From Bacteroidota bacterium (GTDB lineage: Bacteria > Bacteroidota > Bacteroidia > Chitinophagales > Chitinophagaceae), in assembly GCA_028876035.1 (NCBI GenBank), contig JAGWTK010000251.1, positions 1 to 6,043 on the forward strand: a DNA stretch of 6,043 nt, read 5' to 3'. Below, piece by piece: positions 1 through 6,004 of the stretch. The notes beneath the pieces are model-generated. The model saw only the letters and a program-made list of their open reading frames with translations, was not told where the DNA came from and did not search any database. Both the position numbers and the translations under genes were made by a program. The first letter of the stretch is position 1, and every line of letters begins with the position of its first letter.

Positions 1-1877
1 TTGCTGCGCAAACTGGATGCAAAAAAATCCTTCACTACGCCAACGATCGGAACGGCGGACTCCCCTTTGTCCATTTGCTTTCCTACCGCATCGGCCGGGT
101 TGCGAAAACCAAGCAAGCGGGCCAGGCTTTCATTGATCACTACGGCACCCGTGGAATCAGTATCGCGCAACGCGCGTCCGCGTAGCAACTGCAGGTGGTA
201 GAGCCGCATATAGGCTTCGTCGCCCTGTTTTATTTCAACCGTCGTTTCAATCGTTTTCTTCCCGTCGTAATACCGCATCGTTTGCATATTTCCCCCGTCG
301 GCCGAAGGAGGCATTGCACCCAAACATGCATCGGCCACACCTGGCACCGCACTGATTTGCTGCAGCAGAAACTTCCGGGTTTGGACTGAGGCGCGTGCAT
401 GTACACTGTCTGTGAAGTCGCGCATATTGTAGGGCGTAGCAATTGTTACGATCCCTTCTTTTTTAAACCCAAGGTCTTTATTCAGCATGTATTTAATCTG
501 ACCCGAAACGACCAGTGTCGCAATCATCAGCGCCTGTGCAAATACGAACTGAACAACGGTCAAGGTTTTCCGCACCCAAACACTGCGCGAGACTGCGCCG
601 TTCATGGCCGACTGGTTTTTTAACACGAAGACAGGTTTGTATCCCGAAAGGATCCAGGCAGGATAGCATCCGGCAGCCAGTCCGACCAACACCACCAATA
701 ATGCAACAAATAAAATCACAATAGGATCAGCGAGCATGCCGGCGTTGAGTTCCGGCGGTACGAAATCGGCAAACACGCGAAGTACAAGTGGTACCAGCAG
801 CAGGGAGATGATCGTGGCTGCAAGGGTAAGCAAGACCGTTTCGCTGAGAAATTGCCCCATCAGCTGGCTGCGCGATCCTCCCATGGTCTTGCGCACACCA
901 ATTTCTTTGGCACGTTGCACTGCCTGGGCGGTCGACAGGTTAATAAAATTGATGCAGCCCAACAGCAATAACACGGCGGCTACAACGATAAGTCCGTACA
1001 ATGTTGGCCTGTGTCCCATGCGTTGATCAAAATTGTCGTACTCACTGTTAAAGTGGACATCGGCCAGCGGTTGCAGTGAGAATACATTGGGAAGCGAACC
1101 TTCGGGAAGATGGGCGTTGAAAATGGACTGAATTTGCTTAGTAACAGCATCGGGTGAAACACCTTTCTGAAGGCGGATAAAAAACTGGTCATTCGAATTC
1201 ACGCCACCCCAGTTTTGCTGATCGTTGAACTTTGAAGATGGCAGGGAAGCATAGGAAATAAATTCTCTGAAAGTAAAATCGGTCCGCTCTGTGATATCTT
1301 TCACGATACCGGTAACTGTTGTTTTTAAACTGTCATTATATACCAGCACCCGACCGATAGCGCCAGCAGGGTCGATGGATGGAAAATAAAGACGGGCCAC
1401 AGATTCCGATAAAACGACACTGAATGGCTTTGACAGGGCATTTTTAACATCGCCGGCCACCCATTGGTGGGGTATAAACCTGAAATAAGCATCGTTGGCA
1501 TACAACACTGATTTTCGCTTACGGAATACGGCCGGCTTTTCTTTGCCCTCCATCGGCAATACTACAGTGGGCTCACTGAGCATGGTAAAAGGAACAAAGA
1601 GTTCAACACCGGTAAGCGATGATGTCGCCGCAGGAACCAGCGGTGGCGGAACCCCTCAATTTTTAAATTCTGCATCCGGAAATTTCATATCGCTCACCAC
1701 GCGATATACCTGTTCATGATGCTGTTCAAAGCGATCGAAGCTGAAATCGTAATACACAATCATGCAAATCACCAACGCCGCACTGATACCGATGGTGAGC
1801 CCGGTAATATTGACAAGGCTGAAGAATTTATTACGGAGTAAATTACGCCATGCAGTTTTCCAGTAATTCTTAAACAT
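1..1877 (-). pseudogene. FtsX/MacB-type ABC transporter permease, interrupted by one in-frame TGA and cut by the left window edge
   Basis: Inner-membrane permease subunit of a MacB/FtsX-type ABC exporter; substrate unknown. The frame starts at the ATG at 1877 (MFKNYWKTAWRNLLRNKFFS, the usual N-terminus of this family). TM1 lies at about residues 18 to 43, followed by a periplasmic MacB-like domain. TM2 is near codon 290 and leads into the FtsX signature NLSTAQAVQRAKEIGVRKTMGG; TM3 is near 340 to 366 and TM4 near 385 to 412. A second half begins with TM5 near 437 to 463 and a second periplasmic domain (NMQTMRYYDGKKTIE, GVVKDFF). I read every codon of this frame from 1877 to 3. The only stop is the TGA at 1658 to 1656, and family-like sequence continues in the same frame on both sides (DAEFKN, stop, GVPPPLVPAA). 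About 625 codons are present; the family is usually near 800 residues, so the end lies outside the window. No ATPase is visible, as is usual for these proteins, whose ATPase is often encoded elsewhere. The family is secure; whether a full product is made is not. Confidence 0.88.
1656..1658 (-). other. in-frame TGA (codon 74) splitting the permease frame
   Basis: On the minus strand the codons read GAA TTT AAA AAT TGA GGG GTT CCG. No frame change is needed to continue the protein, so this is a single nonsense codon and not a frameshift. Upstream lies a 73-codon fragment with TM1; downstream about 550 codons are open to the window edge. A one-base change from TCA (Ser), GGA (Gly), CGA (Arg) or TTA (Leu) would explain it. 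The products of the other genes here end at family-typical C-termini on TGA, so TGA acts as stop in this genome. Confidence 0.9.
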
Positions 1878-1956
1878 AGCAGCAGGTTGTTGGGTTCATC
1901 CAATAGTGCTCAGGTTCAGCGTATTTTCCAGCCAATTCTATGCGAAAATGGAATAA

Positions 1957-1969
1957 GTTGACTTTCAAC
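1957..1969. repeat. short inverted repeat GTTGA-CTT-TCAAC
   Basis: The five-base arms are perfect, with a three-base centre. It lies about 80 bp upstream of the permease start and could be an operator half-site pair. Repeats of this size arise often by chance, and no matching regulator is identifiable. Confidence 0.3.
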
Positions 1970-2043
1970 GCCAATTATATCTGTGAGTAAAGCCGGTGTT
2001 CGTTATCGATACAATACGCGTTCGGTTCTAATACAGGGCTAAG

Positions 2044-2057
2044 CCGGCACATGCCGG
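2044..2057. repeat. inverted repeat CCGGCA-CA-TGCCGG
   Basis: Perfect six-base GC-rich arms flank a two-base centre. The centre is too small for a stable RNA hairpin loop and no T-tract follows, so it is more likely a DNA-binding palindrome than a terminator. It stands out as GC-rich in the spacer. Confidence 0.35.
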
Positions 2058-2130
2058 GAACAGTCACCGGCCAGCCCATGCACAAAAGACGCACTGTGGG
2101 TGAAAATAAACTACATTAGTAACAGTGATT

Positions 2131-2179
2131 GCTCAGCTTCACCATACACTTTAACGTGAGCATCTTGCAGGGTGAAGCT
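2131..2179. repeat. structured inverted repeat: 9-bp perfect arms with interleaved shorter arms
   Basis: AGCTTCACC at 2135 to 2143 pairs perfectly with GGTGAAGCT at 2171 to 2179. The 27-base loop contains a near-palindrome, CACTTTAACGTG (2147 to 2158, one mismatched pair). In addition GCTCA at 2131 to 2135 can pair with TGAGC at 2157 to 2161, and these arms interleave with the long stem, so the two pairings would compete or form a pseudoknot-like fold. No T-tract follows, which argues against a simple terminator. It could be a leader RNA structure, a small RNA, a regulator site or a scrap of a short repeat element. By-eye analysis only. Confidence 0.45.
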
Positions 2180-2396
2180 TAATCTCAAAGCAAAGTTTCC
2201 CGGAGGGATTGACCAGGCTAATGCGCGCAACAAAGGCTTTGCTGACAGCCATACTGTTTTTATCCGGAGCGATGAACGATTAACGACTTGCTTGAAGAAC
2301 GATAAAAAAAGTAAAATTACCAGCGCTGTCTTCGCGTGATAACAGGTTACAGGTTCCGCAAAAAACGATATTACCATAATAATGAATTCACTCAAA

Positions 2397-2828
2397 ATGG
2401 AACTACGCATCATCGAAGAACCACTGGAGCTTGCCATCATCGGCTTTGGTGCGACCGCCGCCGCGAATGACTATGTTCAAACTGCGTTGCGCCTGAGTGG
2501 CAAGATGTGGCCGGTTTTAAAAGAAAACAATATCGCAAACGAAGGCAAGAACATCTGGGTGTATGCAGCGCAAAACTTTGTATTTGCAGGCGTGCTTCCC
2601 ATGGGCGAACAAACTTCTGATTTACTTGAACGCTATAAGGTTCATCTGGGCCGATACGCTTATTGCAAACATGTTGGATCCTATCAACAGATTGGTCAAA
2701 CCGGAGCCGCCATGCGGTCGGAGCTGCTGGCGAAAGGTCTTACAGTAATAGCTCCCTATATCGAAATTTATGGACACTGGACAAAAGATGAATCGAAACT
2801 GGAGACGGAATTAATCATGGCCCTTTGA
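2397..2828 (+). CDS. GyrI-like / AraC-type effector-binding domain protein
   Basis: A stand-alone small-molecule-binding domain of the GyrI/SOUL-like superfamily, the fold found at the C-terminus of AraC and MerR regulators such as Rob and BmrR. No DNA-binding domain is present, so it is likely a cytoplasmic ligand-binding or ligand-hydrolysing protein and not a regulator; the ligand is unknown. The 143 residues match the family length. The N-terminal strand is MELRIIEEPLELAIIGFG. The C-terminal half carries the family signature: YAYCKHVGSYQQIGQTGAA (88 to 106), then a helix ending at LLAKGL, then the strand YIEIYGHW (121 to 128) followed by DESKLETEL. I chose the ATG at 2397 because family members usually start a few residues before the first strand; an ATG five codons upstream (2382) is equally possible and lacks better ribosome-site support. 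It is the first gene of the plus-strand set and is followed by SDR debris, so its present downstream context may be the product of a deletion. Confidence 0.85.
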   Translation: MELRIIEEPLELAIIGFGATAAANDYVQTALRLSGKMWPVLKENNIANEGKNIWVYAAQNFVFAGVLPMGEQTSDLLERYKVHLGRYAYCKHVGSYQQIGQTGAAMRSELLAKGLTVIAPYIEIYGHWTKDESKLETELIMAL

Positions 2829-2839
2829 GACGGTGCTGA

Positions 2840-3022
2840 AAAATTCGCGAAAGATTTTGTAAAGCTGATGCAATGCAGCGATTCCGTCGTTCAACATTAG
2901 CCCCCGATAGGGACATGAGGCGCATTGCAGAAGCTGCAAAAGGAATTGTGTGGGCAGCGACCCTTGCCGATGACGGTCCAAGCGGCGGTTTCTTCAGAGA
3001 CGGTCAACCCCTTTCCTGGTAA
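2840..3022 (+). pseudogene. C-terminal remnant of a short-chain dehydrogenase/reductase
   Basis: Frame 2 is open from 2840 to the TAA at 3020 to 3022. Its last 35 residues, from the ATG at 2915, read MRRIAEAAKGIVWAATL, then ADDGPSGGFFRDGQPLSW and stop. This closely resembles the C-terminal end of classical SDR carbonyl reductases, in which an IVWLATL-like helix precedes GxTGxFFRDxxxxPW. The Rossmann fold (TGxxxGIG) and the YxxxK catalytic pair are absent, and upstream lies the GyrI-like gene in another frame, so about 85% of the enzyme is missing. Recognisable similarity begins near 2900; the residues before it are not obviously SDR. The stop TAA overlaps the ATG of the next gene (TAATG), a translational-coupling layout, suggesting the intact SDR gene was once cotranscribed with it. 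Confidence 0.75.
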
Positions 3023-3609
3023 TGGAACTACACAACAACACAAAAACCTTTCAGGCACGTGATCGTGCGGCCTGGCGACGCTGGCTCGAAAAAAACCACG
3101 AGCAGGAAACAGCCGTTTGGCTAATCATCTACCATAAAACCAGCGCGACCAAAACCGTTTATTATGATGAAGCCGTAGAGGAAGCCATTTGTTTTGGATG
3201 GATCGACAGCATCGCGCATAAAAGAGATGAAGAAAGCAAATACCAGTTCTTTGCAAAGCGGAAACCCAAAAGCAACTGGAGCAAAGCCAACCGGGCACGC
3301 GCTGAAAAAATGATTGCGCAGGGACGGATGCAGCCAGCCGGACAGGCAGCTATCACACATGCGAAAAAGACAGGCAGCTGGACCGCCCTGGAACAAGTCC
3401 AGTCGTCTGTCGTGCCCCCTGACCTGGAGGCAGCATTGAATAAAAACAAAACAGCCCGCTCCCACTTCGACAAGTTTCCGCCTTCGTCGAAACGAATTAT
3501 CCTCGAATGGATCCTGAATGCAAAGAAACCGGAGACACGTGCGAATCGAATTGCAGAAACCGTTTCCCTGGCAGCTGATAATATCAGGGCGAATCATTAC
3601 CGGCAGTGA
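3022..3609 (+). CDS. YdeI/OmpD-associated family protein
   Basis: A 195-residue, apparently full-length member of the YdeI/OmpD-associated family, sometimes annotated as bacteriocin-protection protein; the molecular function is not established. Visible landmarks are an N-terminal WRRWLEKNH helix (18 to 26), VWLIIYHKTS (32 to 41), the hallmark DEAVEEAICFGWIDS (49 to 63), then KRKPKSNWSKANRARAEKMI (79 to 98) with GRMQPAG (101 to 107). The C-terminal segment has FPPSSKRIILEWILNAKKPE followed by TRANRIAETV and the end IRANHYRQ. All family blocks are in place and the end is typical, so the TGA is a genuine stop. The ATG overlaps the TAA of the SDR remnant, and no separate Shine-Dalgarno site is obvious, consistent with former coupling to that lost gene. 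The protein is rich in Lys, Arg and Trp and has no signal peptide or membrane segment, so it is likely cytoplasmic. Confidence 0.88.
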   Translation: MELHNNTKTFQARDRAAWRRWLEKNHEQETAVWLIIYHKTSATKTVYYDEAVEEAICFGWIDSIAHKRDEESKYQFFAKRKPKSNWSKANRARAEKMIAQGRMQPAGQAAITHAKKTGSWTALEQVQSSVVPPDLEAALNKNKTARSHFDKFPPSSKRIILEWILNAKKPETRANRIAETVSLAADNIRANHYRQ

Positions 3610-3620
3610 GCGGAATCCAG

Positions 3621-3651
3621 TATCTGCTACCTGGTATTTGGCATCTGGTAT
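3621..3651 (+). repeat. degenerate heptamer tandem repeat, consensus TATCTGG
   Basis: Between the YdeI-family stop codon and the ankyrin gene the sequence reads as consecutive seven-base units TATCTGC, TACCTGG, TATTTGG and CATCTGG, then TAT. Each unit differs from the consensus by one base at most. From memory, short tandem repeats of this type occur in intergenic DNA of Chitinophaga-like genomes; that is not checked here. The repeat sits where a promoter or ribosome site for the next gene would lie. Confidence 0.65.
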
Positions 3652-3657
3652 ATGCCG

Positions 3658-3662
3658 AGGAG
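3658..3662 (+). promoter_or_regulatory. Shine-Dalgarno-like AGGAG before an alternative ankyrin start
   Basis: AGGAG is followed after seven bases by the ATG at 3670, an ideal classical spacing. That start would add 18 residues (MAGTNRYPRDKSLYLQNR) to the ankyrin protein. Bacteroidota do not depend strongly on Shine-Dalgarno sites, and the extension does not resemble the family, so it may be fortuitous. It is the main reason to keep the start uncertain. Confidence 0.35.
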
Positions 3663-3723
3663 AATTGAGATGGCTGGAACAAATCGCTATCCGCGGGATA
3701 AATCATTGTACCTTCAAAACAGA

Positions 3724-4467
3724 ATGGATCAGCTCCAAAAATTATTGCTCGCATTTGAGTCACATTCGCCCGACCAGATTGGGGAAAGTTTTCGCAATGG
3801 CATCGATCCAAACCTTACCGTTGCCGGACAACCCTTGATTTATTCATTGATCAACATGTACACACGCGGTCCCAGGTTCAGCGCATGCATCAAAGTATTT
3901 GTTGACCATGGCGTTGAATTCAGCGATAAAGCATTACTGGCTGTACTGCAGGATGATGCGACTGCACTTGAAGCGATACTGAATGCAGACCCATCGTTGC
4001 TAAAAAAAAGGTACACGCTTCAATGTACATTCACTCCTTTGTATGAATGTTCATTACTGCATATTTGTGCGGAATACAATCAGCTTGCCTGTGCACACAT
4101 CCTCATCGAAGCCGGTGCAGGCATCGATGCCAAAGCTGGCATTGATGAGAACGGGTTTGGCGGACAAACACCCATCTTCCATACCGTTAACCAGGATGCG
4201 AATAAAAGCGCAGGTGTACTAAGGTTGCTGCTGAGCCACCATGCGGATCTTGATTTTGCCGTCAAAGGAATTATTTGGGGTAAGGGCTACGACTGGGAAA
4301 CATTTGTACCTGCAGTTAACCCCATCAGCTATGCGATGATGGGATTGTTGCGGCAGTTCCAGCGAACAGAAGAAAATGTATACAGCATAGTCTCAATGCT
4401 GCTCCAGGCAAAATATGGGATGGAGTATACTGCTCCGAACATTCCCAACAAATACCTGTTAGGTTGA
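3724..4467 (+). CDS. ankyrin-repeat-like domain protein
   Basis: Predicted cytoplasmic protein of 247 residues, probably a protein-interaction scaffold of unknown partner. At least two ankyrin-like units are visible: LLHICAEYNQLACAHILIEA (111 to 130) with GAGIDAKAG, and GQTPIFHTVNQDANKSAGVL (147 to 166) with RLLLSHHADLDF. Poorer helical pairs precede them (CIKVFVDHGVEFSDKALLAV, 55 to 74, and DATALEAIL). Unlike ordinary ankyrin proteins, the units are linked by conserved-looking blocks: MYTRGP (45 to 50), YTLQCTFTPLYE (97 to 108), GIIWGKGYDWETFVPAVNP (182 to 200) and ISYAMMGLLRQFQRTEE (201 to 217). I recall these as features of a Bacteroidota family of this length. The ATG at 3724 is chosen because the relatives I recall begin at an equivalent MxxL helix; in-frame ATGs at 3652 and 3670 are possible, the latter with a good ribosome site. 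No signal peptide is seen. Confidence 0.8.
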   Translation: MDQLQKLLLAFESHSPDQIGESFRNGIDPNLTVAGQPLIYSLINMYTRGPRFSACIKVFVDHGVEFSDKALLAVLQDDATALEAILNADPSLLKKRYTLQCTFTPLYECSLLHICAEYNQLACAHILIEAGAGIDAKAGIDENGFGGQTPIFHTVNQDANKSAGVLRLLLSHHADLDFAVKGIIWGKGYDWETFVPAVNPISYAMMGLLRQFQRTEENVYSIVSMLLQAKYGMEYTAPNIPNKYLLG

Positions 4468-4477
4468 ACCTTGCCCT

Positions 4478-4493
4478 GGACATCCTGCTGTCC
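4478..4493. repeat. small hairpin between the ankyrin and regulator genes
   Basis: GGACA and TGTCC form a perfect five-base stem around a six-base loop, ten bases after the ankyrin stop codon. There is no run of T after it, so intrinsic termination is doubtful. It could instead mark the 5' leader of the regulator gene, which starts 43 bases downstream. Confidence 0.3.
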
Positions 4494-4536
4494 TGAACAG
4501 ATAGCTAAACCAAAAGAACCCCCAAACGAAGCGTGC

Positions 4537-5106
4537 ATGACGACGAATCTCCGCGATCACATTGTATTAAGGCTTGGAAAGGACATCGACAACCTCGAAC
4601 TCGTACTCTCGAAATTCATTCCACTGCAATACAAACGCAATGAAATCATCCTGCGCGAAGGCGAAACATGCCGTTACGTTTACTTCATTTGCAGCGGTGC
4701 ATTGCAGGTATTCGTGCATGACCAGGATATGAATGAAACTACCCGTGACATCATTGTCGAAGACAACTGGTGCAGCGAGCTGATGAGTTTTGGAAAACAG
4801 CAGCCTTCATCGGAGAACATCCGCGCCATTGAACCTGTCCAATTGATTGCCATTGACCGACAGGGCTTCCAGGAGATGATGGAGAAAGTGCCGCAATTCG
4901 ATAAGGTATATCGCCAGATTCTTGAAGCATCTTATGCCAATTCCGTCTACCGCATCAACAGCTTTGTTGCGCTCTCAGCACTTGAAAGGATACGCTGGTT
5001 AATGGACAATCGTCCCGGCCTTATGACACGGTTCTCCAGCAAACTCATCGCTTCTTACCTCGGCATTCATAAAGACGTCTTTAGCCGCCTCAAAGCCAAA
5101 ATATAA
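4537..5106 (+). CDS. Crp/Fnr family transcriptional regulator
   Basis: A 189-residue DNA-binding regulator. The N-terminal cyclic-nucleotide-binding-type beta-roll spans about residues 20 to 115, with the core IILREGETCRYVYFICSGAL (37 to 56) matching the xxxGxxxxxxYFIxxGxL pattern. The long connecting helix follows at about 118 to 140. The C-terminal HTH has the recognisable SSKLIASYLGIHKDVFSRLK (167 to 186), in which ASYLGI plus the SRL helix form the reading head. In place of the canonical phosphate-binding GEL...PRxA motif it has SELMSFGKQQPSSENIRAIE (80 to 99), so cAMP binding is unlikely; no Cys cluster for an Fnr-type Fe-S centre is seen (Cys at 45, 52 and 79 only). These short Crp-like proteins are common in Bacteroidota. 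The frame opens upstream at a TTG (4471), but the ATG at 4537 gives the normal N-terminus. It probably regulates the two genes downstream and may control itself. Confidence 0.88.
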   Translation: MTTNLRDHIVLRLGKDIDNLELVLSKFIPLQYKRNEIILREGETCRYVYFICSGALQVFVHDQDMNETTRDIIVEDNWCSELMSFGKQQPSSENIRAIEPVQLIAIDRQGFQEMMEKVPQFDKVYRQILEASYANSVYRINSFVALSALERIRWLMDNRPGLMTRFSSKLIASYLGIHKDVFSRLKAKI

Positions 5107-5116
5107 AATGTAGACT

Positions 5117-5134
5117 TTTGTCATCGCTGAAAAA
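5117..5134. promoter_or_regulatory. candidate Crp/Fnr-type operator, TTTGTCA-N4-TGAAAAA
   Basis: Seven-base arms around a four-base centre match at six of seven pairs. The layout resembles Fnr-type sites (arms, N4, arms). It starts ten bases after the regulator's stop codon and lies 41 bases before the YciI-like start, where an operator for a neighbouring regulator would be expected. TGTCATC occurs here (5119 to 5125) and again at 5155 to 5161. The binding protein is inferred from context only. Confidence 0.4.
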
Positions 5135-5175
5135 CTAAGGCTCGACGAATTTTATGTCATCATTCAAACTTAAAA

Positions 5176-5541
5176 ATGAAAAAGATGACAGAGTACCTGC
5201 TATTATTTCGCAATGCCAGCGCCGACAACGGCTATATCAGCAGTAGCCAGGACATGGCCAATGACCTTCCCCTGTGGAAAGCATGGATTGGGCAGATTGC
5301 CCTGCAGGGCAAGTTGGTAAGCACTGCACCGATACGGTATGAGGCGACGATTGTTCGGGACGGACAAATTATTCCGGGCCAGCCGCACAAAGAAAATAAC
5401 CAGGTATTGGTCGCTGGTTTCCTTATCTGCCGGGCCAACAATATGGAGGAAGTAGCGGTGTGGAGCAAGTCTTGCCCTATCCTCAAATACCCGCACAGTT
5501 CGGTAGAAATTCGTCCGCTTATTCCTTTTCCTAACCATTAA
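5176..5541 (+). CDS. YciI-like (YCII-related) domain protein
   Basis: A 121-residue small alpha/beta-barrel protein of the YCII-related superfamily (ferredoxin-like fold). Family members are dimeric and their activity is generally unknown; some YCII-like proteins are dehalogenase or muconolactone-isomerase relatives. Supporting features are the first strand EYLLLFRN (6 to 13), a helix with LPLWKAWIGQIALQGKL (31 to 47) in the position of the conserved WxxWxxxLxxxGKL, VRDGQIIPGQ (60 to 69), the strand VLVAGFLICRANNMEEVAVW (77 to 96) and the terminal pattern SCPILKYPHSSVEIRPLIPF (99 to 118), corresponding to the CPxLxxxxxVEVRPI end of the family. I used the first ATG; a second ATG three codons on is possible. 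No signal peptide. It is 69 bases after the regulator and 10 bases before the membrane-protein gene, so probably cotranscribed with the latter. Confidence 0.82.
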   Translation: MKKMTEYLLLFRNASADNGYISSSQDMANDLPLWKAWIGQIALQGKLVSTAPIRYEATIVRDGQIIPGQPHKENNQVLVAGFLICRANNMEEVAVWSKSCPILKYPHSSVEIRPLIPFPNH

Positions 5542-5551
5542 AACCAAAACC

Positions 5552-5926
5552 ATGCAACGCATTCTCCCTTTAGGCCGTTATCTTTTCCCACTCTCCTTCT
5601 TGTTGTATGTCGCACTGCATTTTGGCAAACCTGCAGTGGGTGCCAGCTTTGTACCTGCCTGGCTACCCGCGCCCCTGTTCTGGAATTACCTGACCGGTGT
5701 GCTGATACTCGCTTTCATCGTAAGTTGCCTGATCAGAAAATTCGACAAACTCGCCGCGCTGTTGATGGCAGTGTATGTTCTTTTGATAATATTCATGGTT
5801 CACCTGCCCAGGGCTGCACACTCGGAAAACGACGCGCTCAATATTTTCCGTAACCTGATGATCGTTGGAGCATTGCTCATTTATGCACAATGGGTAGCGA
5901 CCGACAAACGGGTGGTCGGCCAATAA
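5552..5926 (+). CDS. DoxX-like small integral membrane protein
   Basis: A 124-residue protein with four predicted membrane helices at about residues 9 to 24, 42 to 61, 66 to 85 and 98 to 115. The order and motifs fit the DoxX-like superfamily: an ALHFG motif after helix 1 (21 to 25), FVPAWLPAPLFWNYLTGVLI (33 to 52), then KLAALLMAVYVLLIIFMVHL (66 to 85) and a final helix preceded by NIFRNL (97 to 102). It lies in the inner membrane; DoxX proteins have been linked to quinone or redox partners, but no function can be assigned. The first ATG follows the YciI-like stop after 10 bases, in an A-rich context without a Shine-Dalgarno site. It is probably the last gene of this small operon. The sequence after its stop codon shows no convincing terminator with a T-tract. 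Confidence 0.78.
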   Translation: MQRILPLGRYLFPLSFLLYVALHFGKPAVGASFVPAWLPAPLFWNYLTGVLILAFIVSCLIRKFDKLAALLMAVYVLLIIFMVHLPRAAHSENDALNIFRNLMIVGALLIYAQWVATDKRVVGQ

Positions 5927-6004
5927 AGCTGCGTTGTATCTGTCGCAACTATACCCCGATTTGCCGGAAATAGCCTGCCTGCTTTTGAACCACTGGCTGT
6001 ACAT

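Larger units (their letters stand above)
1878..2381. promoter_or_regulatory. divergent intergenic region between the permease and the GyrI-like gene
   Basis: About 500 bases separate a leftward gene from a rightward one, so both promoters should lie here. I see no clear Bacteroidota promoter (TTTG then TAnnTTTG at the usual spacing) and no strong Shine-Dalgarno site before either start. Short open frames exist on both strands: a minus frame at 2111 to 2440 and a plus frame from about 2158 to 2340. Neither resembles a known family and both cross inverted repeats, so I treat them as chance. The stretch holds several inverted repeats, listed separately, and a tandem pair CAGGTTA/CAGGTTC at 2343 to 2356. 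Confidence 0.55.

Noticed and set aside
2158..2340. Plus-strand open stretch of about 60 codons with a few protein-like segments (KFPGGIDQ, HTVFIRSDER).
   Set aside because: No good start codon context, no recognisable domain and no support from neighbours; could be decayed coding DNA but I cannot show it.
2111..2440. Minus-strand open frame of 109 codons in the divergent spacer.
   Set aside because: It overlaps the start of the GyrI-like gene on the other strand, resembles no family, has low-complexity Ser/Met-rich beginnings and crosses a structured repeat.
3121..3597. Long minus-strand open frame opposite the YdeI-family gene (158 codons).
   Set aside because: It is antisense to a well-supported gene and its translation is Cys/Phe-rich without any family pattern.
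3621..3651. Heptamer tract considered as a CRISPR-like array.
   Set aside because: Units are adjacent without spacers, only seven bases long and degenerate.
3022..5106. The YdeI-family, ankyrin and Crp/Fnr genes share one frame, and this frame is closed only by TGA at 3607 and 4465 until the TAA at 5104, suggesting TGA recoding or a fused readthrough protein.
   Set aside because: Each product ends with the family-typical C-terminus right at the TGA, the linkers look noncoding (one is a heptamer repeat), and tryptophan is encoded by TGG throughout. Shared frame over short gaps is plausible by chance.
5203..5562. Minus-strand open frames opposite the YciI-like gene.
   Set aside because: Antisense shadows of a supported gene; no domain pattern.
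5930..5952. Weak inverted repeat (GTTG and CAAC arms) after the DoxX-like gene as a terminator.
   Set aside because: Short arms, large loop and no T-tract; not enough for an intrinsic terminator call.
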